Assembly (NCBI RefSeq): GCF_024623785.1
Contig: NZ_JANKBZ010000005.1
Coordinates: 472,800-536,799, forward strand
From: Archangium lipolyticum
Lineage (GTDB): Bacteria > Myxococcota > Myxococcia > Myxococcales > Myxococcaceae
Direction: 5' to 3'
Length of the DNA stretch: 64,000 nt
Part shown: positions 5,793 through 14,484 of the stretch, piece by piece
Numbering within the stretch: position 1 is the stretch's first letter
Layout: every line of letters begins with the position of its first letter
Translations under genes and position numbers: made by a program
The notes under the pieces: model-generated
The model's input: only the letters and a program-made list of their open reading frames with translations
Databases searched by the model: none
What the model was told of the DNA's origin: nothing

Positions 5793-8639
5793 TCAGCTGG
5801 CGGCGGGCTGGACGCCGACCGCCGCGTGAGGAGCGGGCGATGACTGCGGGGGCCTGAACGCGAGCAGCCGCAGCCCGTTGGCGACCACGAGGAGCGTGCT
5901 GCCCTCGTGGAGCACCACGGCGTGGCTGATCTGCGTGAGCCCGAGGACCGCGGCGATGACCAGGATGCCGCTCACCCCGAGGGAGATGACCAGGTTCTGC
6001 TTCATCACCGCCGTGGCCTTGCGCGCCAGCTCCAGGGCGAAGGGCAGCTTGGCGAGGTCATCGCTCATCAGCACCACGTCGGCCGTCTCGAGCGCCGCAT
6101 CCGAGCCGGCTCCACCCATGGCCACGCCCACCGCGGCGGCGGCGAGCGCGGGCGCATCGTTCACGCCGTCGCCCACCATGGCCACCGAGTGCTGCTTGCC
6201 GATCTCGCGCACGGCGGTGACCTTGTCGGCGGGCATCAGTGGCGCGCGCGCCTCGTCGATTCCCACCTGCGAGGCGATCGATTTAGCCACCAGCGCGTTG
6301 TCGCCGGAGAGCATCACCGTCCGCTCGATGCCCGCCTGCTTGAGGTTCTGGATGACGAGGTGCGCCCCGCCGCGGACGGTGTCCGCCACGCCGAGCACTC
6401 CGAGGTAGCGCCCCGCCTTGCGCACCACCATCGTGGTCTGCCCCGCCTCCTCGAGCTTACGGACCTCGGCGGAGATCTCCCGCGGGATGCTGTCCCCGTC
6501 GAAGAGCGCGAGGTTGCCGACCTCCACGGGCTGCTCGCCCACCTTGGCGCGGATGCCCTTGCCGTGGATGGCCTCCAGGTCCTTGCCCGCCGGAGCCTGG
6601 ATGCCCTGCTCGGACGCAGCGTCCACCACCGCGCGCGCGAGCGGGTGGGCGGAGAGCGACTCGACCGCCGCGGCGGTGCCGAGCAGCTCCTCGCGAGACA
6701 CCCCCTGCGCCGGAGCGCTGGTGAGCAGCCGGGGCCGCCCCACGGTGAGGGTGCCCGTCTTGTCGAAGGCGATCGCCCGGATGTTCCCGAGCAGCTCGAG
6801 GTAGATGCCACCCTTGACCAGCACGCCGCCTCGCGCCGCCGCCGCCACCGCGGACAGCACGGCGGAGGGCGTGGAGATGGCCAGCGCGCACGGCGAGGCC
6901 GCGACGAGCAGCGACACCGCCCGGAGGATGGCTTCCTTGAGCGGCGTGCCCATCAGCACGAGCACCACCGGGAACAGCACCGCCGCGCCCATCACCAGCG
7001 GCGCGAAGGTCCGCTCCATCCGCTGGGCGAAGCGCTGGTTGGGGCCCTTCTGGGCCTCGGCCTGCGCCACCATGTCCACCACGCGCGCGAGCACCGATTC
7101 GGAGGACAGCTTGGTGACCTCCACCTCCAGCAGCGCCTCGCAGTTGATGGTGCCGGAGAACACCTCGTCCCCCGGCTTCTTGGCGACGGGAATGGACTCG
7201 CCGGTGATCGCCGCCTGCTCCAGCGAGCTCTTGCCCTCGCGGATGATTCCATCGAGGGGCACGCGGTCACCCGGGCGCACGATGATGCGCTCGCCGCGCT
7301 GGACGTCGCCCACCGGCAGCTCGACGATGTCGTCCCCACGCCGGACCCGCGCCATCTCGGGGCGCAGCGCGCTGAGCGATTCGATCGACCGGCGCGCCTT
7401 GTCCATCGCCCGGTGCTCCAGCGCATGGCCCGCGCTGAAGAGGAAGAGCAGGAAGGCGCCCTCGAACCACGCCCCGAGCACCGCGGCGCCGAGCGCCGCC
7501 ACCACCATCATCGTCTCGATGTCGATGCGGCGCTGGAGGATGGACTGCACCGAGCCGCGGATGGCGAAGAAGCCGCCGCTCGCCATCGACAGGCCCCAGA
7601 TGACGGTCGGGACCAGGGCCGGGACGGGAGCGAAGCGCTCGACCAGCCAGCCGGCGACGAGCAGGACGCCGGAGGCCACCACCAGGGGCAGCTCAAGCTT
7701 GGGGGCCAGACCGCCGCCGTGCGCGTGGTGCGAGCAGGCATGGCCCGCGGTGGGCACCTCCAGCCCGTACCCGAGCGACTTCACGTGGGCTTCCACGTCG
7801 CTCAGCGTGAGCGTCTCGCGGTCGTACTCGATGACCAGGCGCTCGCTCGCATACGCCACGCTCGCGGAGAGGACACCGGTGAGCCGGCTGACGGCGTGTT
7901 CGATCACCGTCGCCGAGTCGGCCGAGTTCATCCCGCGCACGAACCAGGTGTGCTGCTTGTACCGCTCCGACACCACGGCCCCGGTGCTCTGAGCGAGCGC
8001 GAGCAGGTGCTGTACGCTCACCAGCTCGGGCTGGTAGTGGATGCAGATCTCCGCGTGGCCGAGGTCCCTCCGGAGGTGGACCTCGGAGATTCCGCGGTGC
8101 GCTTCCAGGGCGGCCTCGAGCTTCTGGAAGCGGCCGACCTCGTCCGTCTCTCCGGGCAGGGTGCCCTCGAGATCCAGCTGGAGCGCGATACCACCACCCT
8201 CCGCCGCCCGGTGCGCGGGCGGGTGGATCCGCCGGGTCGACTGGGGGTGATGGTGGTGGTGGTCGTGCCCGTGGTCGCAACCCGGTCCGTGCTCGTGACC
8301 GTGGTCGTGGTCATGGTCATGACCGTGCGAGCAGGAAGGTCCGTGGACATGCGCCTTCTCGTGCGCATGGCCGTGGTCGTGCTTGCAGCCAGGGCCGTGC
8401 ACGTGCTTCTCGCCGTGCTCATGAGCGTGGTCGTGCTCATGCACATGGTCGTGCTTGCAGCCAGGGCCGTGCACATGCTTCTCGCCGTGCTCATGAGCGT
8501 GCTGCTTCTCATGAGCATGGTCGTGCTTGCAGCCAGGACCGTGCACGTGCTTCTCGCCGTGCTCATGCGCATGGCCGTGCTTGCAGTCAGGGCCGTGGAC
8601 GTGCCCGAGCACCCGGACGATCTTCTTCTGCTCCGACAT
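5793..8639 (-). CDS. P1B-4-type metal-transporting ATPase with long His-repeat N-terminus
   Basis: 948 residues. Residues 13-131 are a His-rich arm built from five HVHGPxC units and ending in HDHHHHH. Two ferredoxin-like metal domains follow, but the usual GMxCxxC is GMNSADS at 236-242, so the second lacks its cysteines. The pump core is intact: TGES 479-482, the membrane motif SPC at 582-584, phosphorylated DKTGT at 626-630, the nucleotide-domain SAHPLA, GDGVNDAPAL, and HEGST at 911-915. SPC together with HEG(G/S)T marks subgroup P1B-4, whose known members export Co, Zn, Ni or Fe(II). The inner membrane is the expected site. The start is 8 bases after the stop of the upstream vWA gene, so it is the last gene of the operon and is followed by a strong terminator. 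Confidence 0.95.
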   Translation of the reverse strand: MSEQKKIVRVLGHVHGPDCKHGHAHEHGEKHVHGPGCKHDHAHEKQHAHEHGEKHVHGPGCKHDHVHEHDHAHEHGEKHVHGPGCKHDHGHAHEKAHVHGPSCSHGHDHDHDHGHEHGPGCDHGHDHHHHHPQSTRRIHPPAHRAAEGGGIALQLDLEGTLPGETDEVGRFQKLEAALEAHRGISEVHLRRDLGHAEICIHYQPELVSVQHLLALAQSTGAVVSERYKQHTWFVRGMNSADSATVIEHAVSRLTGVLSASVAYASERLVIEYDRETLTLSDVEAHVKSLGYGLEVPTAGHACSHHAHGGGLAPKLELPLVVASGVLLVAGWLVERFAPVPALVPTVIWGLSMASGGFFAIRGSVQSILQRRIDIETMMVVAALGAAVLGAWFEGAFLLFLFSAGHALEHRAMDKARRSIESLSALRPEMARVRRGDDIVELPVGDVQRGERIIVRPGDRVPLDGIIREGKSSLEQAAITGESIPVAKKPGDEVFSGTINCEALLEVEVTKLSSESVLARVVDMVAQAEAQKGPNQRFAQRMERTFAPLVMGAAVLFPVVLVLMGTPLKEAILRAVSLLVAASPCALAISTPSAVLSAVAAAARGGVLVKGGIYLELLGNIRAIAFDKTGTLTVGRPRLLTSAPAQGVSREELLGTAAAVESLSAHPLARAVVDAASEQGIQAPAGKDLEAIHGKGIRAKVGEQPVEVGNLALFDGDSIPREISAEVRKLEEAGQTTMVVRKAGRYLGVLGVADTVRGGAHLVIQNLKQAGIERTVMLSGDNALVAKSIASQVGIDEARAPLMPADKVTAVREIGKQHSVAMVGDGVNDAPALAAAAVGVAMGGAGSDAALETADVVLMSDDLAKLPFALELARKATAVMKQNLVISLGVSGILVIAAVLGLTQISHAVVLHEGSTLLVVANGLRLLAFRPPQSSPAPHAAVGVQPAAS
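8246..8603 (-). repeat. Tandem coding repeat for the HVHGPxC metal-binding arm
   Basis: The DNA encodes units starting HVHGPxC at residues 13, 31, 55, 79 and 97, of 18 or 24 residues, and a final HEHGPGC. The middle three units are nearly identical (HVHGPGCKHDH), which suggests recent expansion by slippage or unequal crossover. Copy number may therefore vary between strains. Confidence 0.9.
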
Positions 8640-8646
8640 GGTGTTC

Positions 8647-9624
8647 CTAGTGGCCGTGGCCGCGATGCTTGCGGGCTGGAGGGGCGGCGGGGGCTCGCAC
8701 CGGCTCGGGCGCGTGGTCCTCCTCCTCCTCGTGGTCTTCGTCTTCGTGCTCTTCGGGGATGGGCTGGGTGAAGCGCTGGCCCGCCACCTCGAGGGTGAAG
8801 GCCTTGCACGTGGCGGGTACGTCGAACTCGAGCACCGCGGGCAGCCGGCCCTCGTAGCTCTTCAACGTCTTGCCCTGCTCGTCGTAGATGGTGCCGCCGG
8901 CGGCGACGGTCATCGTCTCGTCCACCAGCACCGCCACCAGCTCCGCCATCTCCTCCATGCGGTCGGCGATGCGGTGGCACCACAGGTGGCCCACGCCCGG
9001 ATACGTCTCGTGGGAGATGGCCTCCATCTGCTCTTCGTCCACCTGGTCGCCCACCCCGACGAACACGAAGTTCATCCGGGGCAGGCGGCCCGAGGCGATC
9101 TCCTTCGCCACCTGCGTGGCGTAGGCCTTCACGTCGTTGCCATCGTTGATCTGCGAGTCGGTGATGATCACCGCCAGACCACGGCGGGCACCGGCCTGCA
9201 CCTGCTGCTTCATGTGCGCCACGAAGTCACGCAGCACCGGGAGCATCACCGTGGCCTTCCCGTAGAAGCGGGGGCCTGGGAAGCGGTAGTCCTTGGCCTG
9301 AGGGCCGGTGAGCTCGCCCACCTCCTCGAGCTGGCTGCCGTCGCCGGTCGCCCAGTAGGCCACGCGCACCTTGCCGTCACGGTCCTTGTTGGCGAGGTAC
9401 TCGAGCATCCACCGCATCTGCGGCTCGACCAGGTTCTTCACTGGCGCGAGCTTGGCGAGCACGCCGCGCGGGCCGTACTCGTCCTCCATGCTCGCCGAGC
9501 CATCCATGTAGAGGGCCACGTCGAGCCCCTCGACGGTGGGGTCGTGCAGCAGCGTGGCCACCACCCGGTTTCCCACCCGGTGGACGTCCGAGAACGGTTT
9601 GGCGATGACTTCGTGGCCGGCCAT
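8647..9624 (-). CDS. von Willebrand A domain protein with acidic/His tail (copy 2)
   Basis: 325 residues. The ATG at 9624 overlaps the stop of the upstream paralogue by one base (TGATG), indicating translational coupling. The MIDAS metal site is complete: DGSAS after LDVALYM, a Thr in GKATVMLP, and the Asp in VIITDSQ. After the vWA fold a conserved segment GVGHLWCHRIAD and a strand-rich C-terminal domain (AAGGTIYDEQGK, GRLPAVLEF) follow. The last 40 residues alternate Glu/Asp and His (EEHEDEDHEEEEDH, RKHRGHGH). There is no signal peptide. It is a clear paralogue of the preceding gene. A cytoplasmic protein-protein adaptor or metal-dependent assembly factor for the adjacent metal pump is inferred. 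Confidence 0.9.
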   Translation of the reverse strand: MAGHEVIAKPFSDVHRVGNRVVATLLHDPTVEGLDVALYMDGSASMEDEYGPRGVLAKLAPVKNLVEPQMRWMLEYLANKDRDGKVRVAYWATGDGSQLEEVGELTGPQAKDYRFPGPRFYGKATVMLPVLRDFVAHMKQQVQAGARRGLAVIITDSQINDGNDVKAYATQVAKEIASGRLPRMNFVFVGVGDQVDEEQMEAISHETYPGVGHLWCHRIADRMEEMAELVAVLVDETMTVAAGGTIYDEQGKTLKSYEGRLPAVLEFDVPATCKAFTLEVAGQRFTQPIPEEHEDEDHEEEEDHAPEPVRAPAAPPARKHRGHGH

Positions 9625-10550
9625 CAGTGGTGCTCCTCGTCGTGATCGTCTTCCGGAAGCGGCTGGGTGTAGCGCTGGCCGTTCACCTCGAGGGTGAAGC
9701 TCTCGGTGCCCTCGGGCACCTCGAACTCGAGCACCGCGGGCAGGCGGCCCTCGTACGTCTTCAGCACCTTGCCCTTGTCGTCGTAGATGGTGCCGCCGGC
9801 GGCGACGGTCATCGTCTCGTCCACCAGCACGGCCACCAACTCGGCCACCTGGGTGATCTCCGCGGCGATGCGGTGGCACCAGAGGTGACCGACGCCCGGG
9901 AACTCCTCGTGGGCGATGTCCTCGAGCTGCTCCTCGTCGATGTTGTCACCGACGCCGACCAGGATGAAGTTGACGCGCGGCAGCTTGCCGGAGGCGACGT
10001 CGCGCGCCACCTGGGCCGAGAACTGCTTCACGTCGTCGGCGTCATGCAGCTTGCCGTCGGTGACGAACACGGCGCACCCGCGCCGGGCGCCCTTGGGAAC
10101 CTGCTCCCTCAGGTAGCGCACGTAGTCCTTCATCGCCGGCGCCAGGTACGTGTAGCCCCCGAGGTTCTTCGGGCCGGGGAACTTGTACGTCTTGACGTCC
10201 ACGCCCTTCAGCTCGCCGATCACCTCCACGTCCTTGCCGGTGGAGCCGCAGGCCCAGTAGGCGACGCGGAGCAGGCCGTTGCGATCCTTGGTGGCCAGGT
10301 ACTCGAGCATCCACTGCACCTGGGGTTCGACCTGGTTGGAGGCTTCCTTCAGGGGCGCACCGCGCAGCCACTCCATGAAGGTGCGCGAGGGCTGCTTGTA
10401 CTCGTACTCCTCCTTCATGCTGCCGGATGCGTCCATGTAGATGGCCATATCCAGCCCCTCGACGGTGGGGTCGTGCAGCAACACCGCGTGCACCCGCCCC
10501 TCCTCGACATGGAGATCCGAAAACGGTTCGACCGGCTTCTCGTGTCCCAT
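9624..10550 (-). CDS. von Willebrand A domain protein with His/acidic tail (copy 1)
   Basis: 308 residues from the ATG at 10550, which follows GAGGGG by four A residues. MIDAS residues are DASGS after LDMAIYM, a Thr in GGYTYLAP, and the Asp in VFVTDGK. The C-terminal half shares long blocks with the next gene (GVGHLWCHRIA, ETMTVAAGGTIYD, YEGRLPAVLEF), so the two arose by tandem duplication. The tail ends EDDHDEEHH. No membrane segment. TerY-like proteins in tellurium-type stress systems are a distant parallel for cytoplasmic vWA proteins linked to metal stress, but I do not see TerD or TerC genes here. The ribosome site lies in a possible hairpin (10555-10572). Confidence 0.9.
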   Translation of the reverse strand: MGHEKPVEPFSDLHVEEGRVHAVLLHDPTVEGLDMAIYMDASGSMKEEYEYKQPSRTFMEWLRGAPLKEASNQVEPQVQWMLEYLATKDRNGLLRVAYWACGSTGKDVEVIGELKGVDVKTYKFPGPKNLGGYTYLAPAMKDYVRYLREQVPKGARRGCAVFVTDGKLHDADDVKQFSAQVARDVASGKLPRVNFILVGVGDNIDEEQLEDIAHEEFPGVGHLWCHRIAAEITQVAELVAVLVDETMTVAAGGTIYDDKGKVLKTYEGRLPAVLEFEVPEGTESFTLEVNGQRYTQPLPEDDHDEEHH

Positions 10551-10554
10551 TTTT

Positions 10555-10572
10555 CCCCTCTTTGCTGAGGGG
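10555..10572 (-). promoter_or_regulatory. Hairpin covering the ribosome-binding site of the first vWA gene
   Basis: On the minus-strand transcript CCCCTC, a six-base loop AGCAAA, and GAGGGG form a perfect 6-bp stem. The second arm is the Shine-Dalgarno of the gene starting at 10550. This could hold back translation of the vWA pair relative to the first gene of the operon. Function is inference. Confidence 0.45.
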
Positions 10573-10612
10573 GGAGACGGTATCGCCCCGAGAGCCGCCA
10601 CCGCAACCGGGC

Positions 10613-11947
10613 TCAGTCCTCGAAATCGGACATCCAGTCCGGTTTCTTCGTCGCGCTGGGAGCGGGAGCGGACTTGGACGGCTTGGACGGCCTGGCTGGT
10701 CTGGAGGGCTTGGAGGTTTTCGCGGAGCCGAAGTCGGCCATCCACTCGGGTGTTCCCACCGAGGGGGTGCCCCGCGCGGGTGTCTCCTGCGCGAGGGTGA
10801 GCTTCGGCTTCGCACCGCCAGTGCGGGTGTGCGCGTCGAGGAAGTCCTTCATCCAGTCGCTCGGGCGCGCGGGCGCGGGCGGCGCGCGAGGAGGAATCGG
10901 GCGCTGGACGAGGGGCGTCTGCGCGGGGGACGGGGCCGCGGGTGTGACGGGCATCGACCTCGCGGGCGCGTCGTTGCCGGGCCGCACCAGGGTGCGGAGC
11001 GCGCGCTCGGAGTCGCTCGGCCAGCCCGGGAGCGCGGCGAGGGCGCGGCGGGCGAGCTCGAGGAACTCGGGCGCGGAGGCTTCCGGGGGAACCTTCACCT
11101 TCTCCCGGCGCAGCCACTCCGCGAGCCGGTTCACCAGTCCCGGGTGGTTGCGTCGCAGGGTGGCCACGTCGCCTTCCACCTCGTAGCCGCGCATCTCGAG
11201 CTCCGCGATGGCCATGAGGCGGCTGGGGACGGGCAGCTCCATGTCCCGGAGCGTTTCCGGGCCGTTGTGCTCGCGGGCGGAGGCCTGCAACTGGGTGAGG
11301 ACGTCGTGGACGAGGCGTGCCACCACGGGACCGTTGGCGGCGTTGTGCGTCTGCAACTCGGCGGGGACGGCGGGGTAGGCGAGCACCAGCCCGCGGCCCT
11401 CGGCGAGGCGCTCGGGCCTGTCTCCGGGGAGGAGCGCGTGGTAGGCGCGCGGGGCGTACCTGCTCTCCGCGTCCTGCACGTAGTGGAAGGCCTCGGGCAC
11501 GCCAGCCACCAGCCCGGCGAGCATGTCGCCGCGGCTCACGGTGAGCTGGCCCGGGACGCGCTCCGGGAAGTCGCTCGGCCAGGGACCGAGCAGGGTGCCG
11601 TAGAGATAGACCGGGTCGTTGATGCCCTGCGCGTCCTCCGGGTGCTCGATGAGCTCGACGGAGAAGAAGTACAGCTCCGAGGCGGAGAGCCTCCGGGGCG
11701 TGCGGCCGGAGGCGACCTCGTGGTGTGTCAGCTGGGCCCTGACGGAGGCGGGCAGTTGATGGCGCTCGCTCGCGGGTATGGCGAACACGCCTCCCACGGC
11801 GTCGGTGCCCACGAGCAACTCCTGCTCTCCGAGGAGCCGGCTCTCCAGGCGGAACGCGTCCACCGCGTGCACCATCGCGGAAGGGTCGGGCCGGAGGGGC
11901 TCGGCCGGGCTCGCGGCGTGGGGGACGAAGTAGCGGGGATGGCTCAC
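10613..11947 (-). CDS. Protein with three C-terminal WMxDF motifs, first gene of vWA/ATPase operon
   Basis: 444 residues, no signal peptide or membrane span. Residues about 1-320 form a globular part of unknown family (for example ELYFFSVELIEHPEDAQGINDPVYLYG and RNHPGLVNRLAEWLRREKV), followed by a Pro/Ala/Ser/Lys-rich disordered tail. In the tail three short motifs recur: DWMKDF 364-369, EWMADF 401-406 and DWMSDF 437-442, spaced about 35 residues apart and ending at the C-terminus. Such repeats behave like docking motifs for a partner protein or shell. It starts 92 bases from the divergent kinase gene, and 62 bases separate it from the first vWA gene. I infer a scaffold that recruits the vWA proteins or the pump; no known function recognised. 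Confidence 0.8.
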   Translation of the reverse strand: MSHPRYFVPHAASPAEPLRPDPSAMVHAVDAFRLESRLLGEQELLVGTDAVGGVFAIPASERHQLPASVRAQLTHHEVASGRTPRRLSASELYFFSVELIEHPEDAQGINDPVYLYGTLLGPWPSDFPERVPGQLTVSRGDMLAGLVAGVPEAFHYVQDAESRYAPRAYHALLPGDRPERLAEGRGLVLAYPAVPAELQTHNAANGPVVARLVHDVLTQLQASAREHNGPETLRDMELPVPSRLMAIAELEMRGYEVEGDVATLRRNHPGLVNRLAEWLRREKVKVPPEASAPEFLELARRALAALPGWPSDSERALRTLVRPGNDAPARSMPVTPAAPSPAQTPLVQRPIPPRAPPAPARPSDWMKDFLDAHTRTGGAKPKLTLAQETPARGTPSVGTPEWMADFGSAKTSKPSRPARPSKPSKSAPAPSATKKPDWMSDFED

Positions 11948-12039
11948 GGGCGCAGGGTATAGGAAAAACGGGCGTGTCGTGCCGCTCGGGCGTTTGCACC
12001 GAGTGTGAATGGCGGGCCACGGGGGGCGCGGGTTAGATT

Positions 12040-14466
12040 ATGGCCGCCTTGCCCGAGACTCCCCGACCTCCCGATTCCGCCCTCGACGGGGGCGAGACCC
12101 TCATCCGCCCCTCAGGCACGCACGTCTCCCAGGAGGCCCTGCCCGGGCCGCTCTTCGCCGGGCGTTATGCCCTCCTGCGCATGCTCGGCCGCGGCGGCAT
12201 GGGCACCGTGTACCAGGCGCGCGACAGCCTCGTCGGCGACGTGGTGGCCCTCAAGAAGCTGGAGCTCGGCAAGGACGCCGGCCCGGACGCGCTCGAGCGC
12301 TTCAGCCGCGAGGTGCGGCTCGCCCGCCGCATCACCCACCCCCACGTGGCGCGGATGCACGACCTGGGCACCCACGAGGGCCAGGCCTTCCTCACCATGG
12401 AGTTCGTGGAAGGGGATGACCTGCGGATGGTGCTCGCCCGCGAGCGTCCGCTGTCCGCGCCCCGGGCCGCCCGCATCACCCTGGCCGTGTGCGAGGGGCT
12501 GGCCGCGGCGCATGCCGCCGGGGTGGTGCACCGGGACCTGAAGCCGGCCAACATCCTCGTCGAGTCCGGTGGGCGGGTGGTCCTCACCGACTTCGGCATT
12601 GCCCGCGCGGTGGCGGGAGAGGTCGCCTCGCGGACCCAGGGCGCCGTCGGCACGCCCATGTACATGGCGCCGGAGCAGGTGTCGGGCGATCCGGTGGATG
12701 CTCGCGCGGACCTCTACGCGGTGGGGTTGTTGCTGTTCGAGATGCTCACGGGCGAGCAGCCCTTCTCCGGCGAGACACCCTGGGCCACCGCGCTGGCCCG
12801 CCTGCGCCAGCCCGCTCCGGATCTCCGGACGCGCCCCTCCGTCCCGGCGCCCCTCGCCGAGCTGGTGCACCGCTGCCTGGCCCGTGCTCCCGAGGAGCGG
12901 CCGGCGAGCGCGCTCGAGGTGGCCGGGGCGCTGCGGGACTGGCTCGTCAGCGTGGGGGAGCCCACCCTGTCGGGTCCGCCCACCCTCGCGCCGATGACGG
13001 CGAACACCCCCGTGCCCCTTTCATTGACGGGGTCCTCGCGCCACACGCCGCGCACCTCGACCTCGACTCCATCGGTGAAGCAGGGAGTTGCCCTGCTGCC
13101 GCTGCGCTTCCAGGGCCCGCGCGATTCCGAGTACCTGGGGGACTCGCTGACCGAGGCGATCATCGACCAGCTGTCGCGTGCGCGCGGGTTTCGCGTGCCC
13201 GGCAGTGGGGTGACGGCGCGCTTCCGCGACGAGAGGGATCCGCGGACGGTGGGGCGGGAGCTCGGGGTGGAGCTGGTGGTGGACGGGACGGTGCAGTGCG
13301 CGGGCTCGCAGACACGCGTGTCCGTGCGGTTGCTGGATGCCCGGTCCGGTACCCAGCTGTGGAGTGGCCGCTTCGAGTACGCCTCCACCGACGCCTTCGA
13401 GTTGCAGGACCGGCTGGTGCCTCGTATCGCCGAGGGGCTGCGCGGCGAGCTGGTGCTGTCCGCCTGGCACGCGAACACGCCTCCCGAGGCGCTGGCGCTG
13501 TACCGGCAGGCCGCCGTCCATGTGCATGAGCCGTTCCGGGAAGGTCCCGACAGCCCGCTGAGCCTGCTGGAGTCCTGCCTGGAGCTGGCGCCGGACTTCG
13601 CGCCGGCCATCTCGCTGCACGCCATCGCGAGCCTTCGCGCGTGGTTCTCGGCCTCCCGGAGCGACGGGCGGGACTGGGCCGCGTCCGGGCGCGCCAGCGT
13701 GGAGCGCGCCCTGCGGCTGGCGCCAGAGCTGGCCACGACGCATCTGGCGCGGGCGATGCTGGCCGCCCAGCAGGACGACTGGCGCACGGCGGTGGTGTCC
13801 CTGCGCACCTCCCTGGACATCGCGCCCCTGCACCCGGCCACGTTGCAATACCTTGGCACCCTGCAGTGCGAGGCGGGCCGCGCCGACGAGGGCCTCCCCC
13901 GGTTGCGGCAGGCCTACGAGCTGGATCCCAGCCACGTGGTGGTGCTGTTCGAGCTGGCCCGTTGCAGTGCCCTGCGCGGGAAGATGGACGACTACTGGTG
14001 GGCCATGGAGCGGCTGAGCGCGGCGACCCAGCACCGCTTCGGGGCCATCTCCCTGCGCGTGCGCGTGGCCGCCTGGGTGGGAGACCACGAGGAACTGCGG
14101 CGGTGCCGGGACCTGTTGCTGGCGGACGAGCCGGAGTTCCCGGCCCGTGCGAGCAGGGACTACGTGGGCGTGGTGCTCGGAGAGGTCGATGTGCTCTCGC
14201 TGGTGCCGGAGTTCGAGCAGATGCTCTCCCAGGCGAGCAGCCCGCGCTTCGTCAGCCTGCTGTGCCAGATCTCCACCGAGATGCTGTGCATCTCCGGTCA
14301 CCCGGAGCGGGCGCTGACGTACTTCCAGCGGGCCGCGGACACGGCGCTCATCGACCTGGAGTGGATCGAGCGCTGCCCGGTGCTTCAGCCCCTCCGGGCC
14401 CTGCCGGGCTTCGCCGAGGGGCGCCGTAAGGTGCGCGCCCGGATCGAAGCCATCTGGAACGCGTGA
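12040..14466 (+). CDS. Ser/Thr protein kinase with TolB-like and TPR domains
   Basis: 808 residues. The kinase domain spans about 43-310: glycine loop GRGGMGTVYQA, VALKKL lysine, HRDLKPANIL catalytic loop, DFGIA, and GTPMYMAPEQ activation segment, all intact. After a Pro/Thr-rich linker, residues about 350-470 resemble the TolB/FlgO-like segment seen in adenylate-cyclase-type regulators (LPLRFQG...YLGDSLTEAIIDQL...VDGTV). The remaining 330 residues are helical TPR-like repeats. No membrane segment is visible, so it is a soluble signalling kinase, unlike most receptor-type myxobacterial kinases. It diverges from the WMxDF/vWA operon across 92 bases and could share control with it, but nothing more links them. 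Confidence 0.95.
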   Translation: MAALPETPRPPDSALDGGETLIRPSGTHVSQEALPGPLFAGRYALLRMLGRGGMGTVYQARDSLVGDVVALKKLELGKDAGPDALERFSREVRLARRITHPHVARMHDLGTHEGQAFLTMEFVEGDDLRMVLARERPLSAPRAARITLAVCEGLAAAHAAGVVHRDLKPANILVESGGRVVLTDFGIARAVAGEVASRTQGAVGTPMYMAPEQVSGDPVDARADLYAVGLLLFEMLTGEQPFSGETPWATALARLRQPAPDLRTRPSVPAPLAELVHRCLARAPEERPASALEVAGALRDWLVSVGEPTLSGPPTLAPMTANTPVPLSLTGSSRHTPRTSTSTPSVKQGVALLPLRFQGPRDSEYLGDSLTEAIIDQLSRARGFRVPGSGVTARFRDERDPRTVGRELGVELVVDGTVQCAGSQTRVSVRLLDARSGTQLWSGRFEYASTDAFELQDRLVPRIAEGLRGELVLSAWHANTPPEALALYRQAAVHVHEPFREGPDSPLSLLESCLELAPDFAPAISLHAIASLRAWFSASRSDGRDWAASGRASVERALRLAPELATTHLARAMLAAQQDDWRTAVVSLRTSLDIAPLHPATLQYLGTLQCEAGRADEGLPRLRQAYELDPSHVVVLFELARCSALRGKMDDYWWAMERLSAATQHRFGAISLRVRVAAWVGDHEELRRCRDLLLADEPEFPARASRDYVGVVLGEVDVLSLVPEFEQMLSQASSPRFVSLLCQISTEMLCISGHPERALTYFQRAADTALIDLEWIERCPVLQPLRALPGFAEGRRKVRARIEAIWNA

Positions 14467-14484
14467 GCCGCGGGGCCGCGGTAG

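Noticed and set aside
8246..8603. Short repeats that could suggest a CRISPR array
   Set aside because: The repeats are in frame, code for HVHGPxC units and have no unique spacers.
5907..8771. A 954-codon plus-strand open frame opposite the metal ATPase
   Set aside because: It is an antisense shadow: the other strand has all P-type ATPase motifs, and this frame's product is His/Arg/Leu low-complexity without domains.
8647..10550. A complete tellurium-resistance (ter) operon suggested by vWA proteins
   Set aside because: No TerC, TerD or TerB-like gene is present; only the vWA fold is shared.
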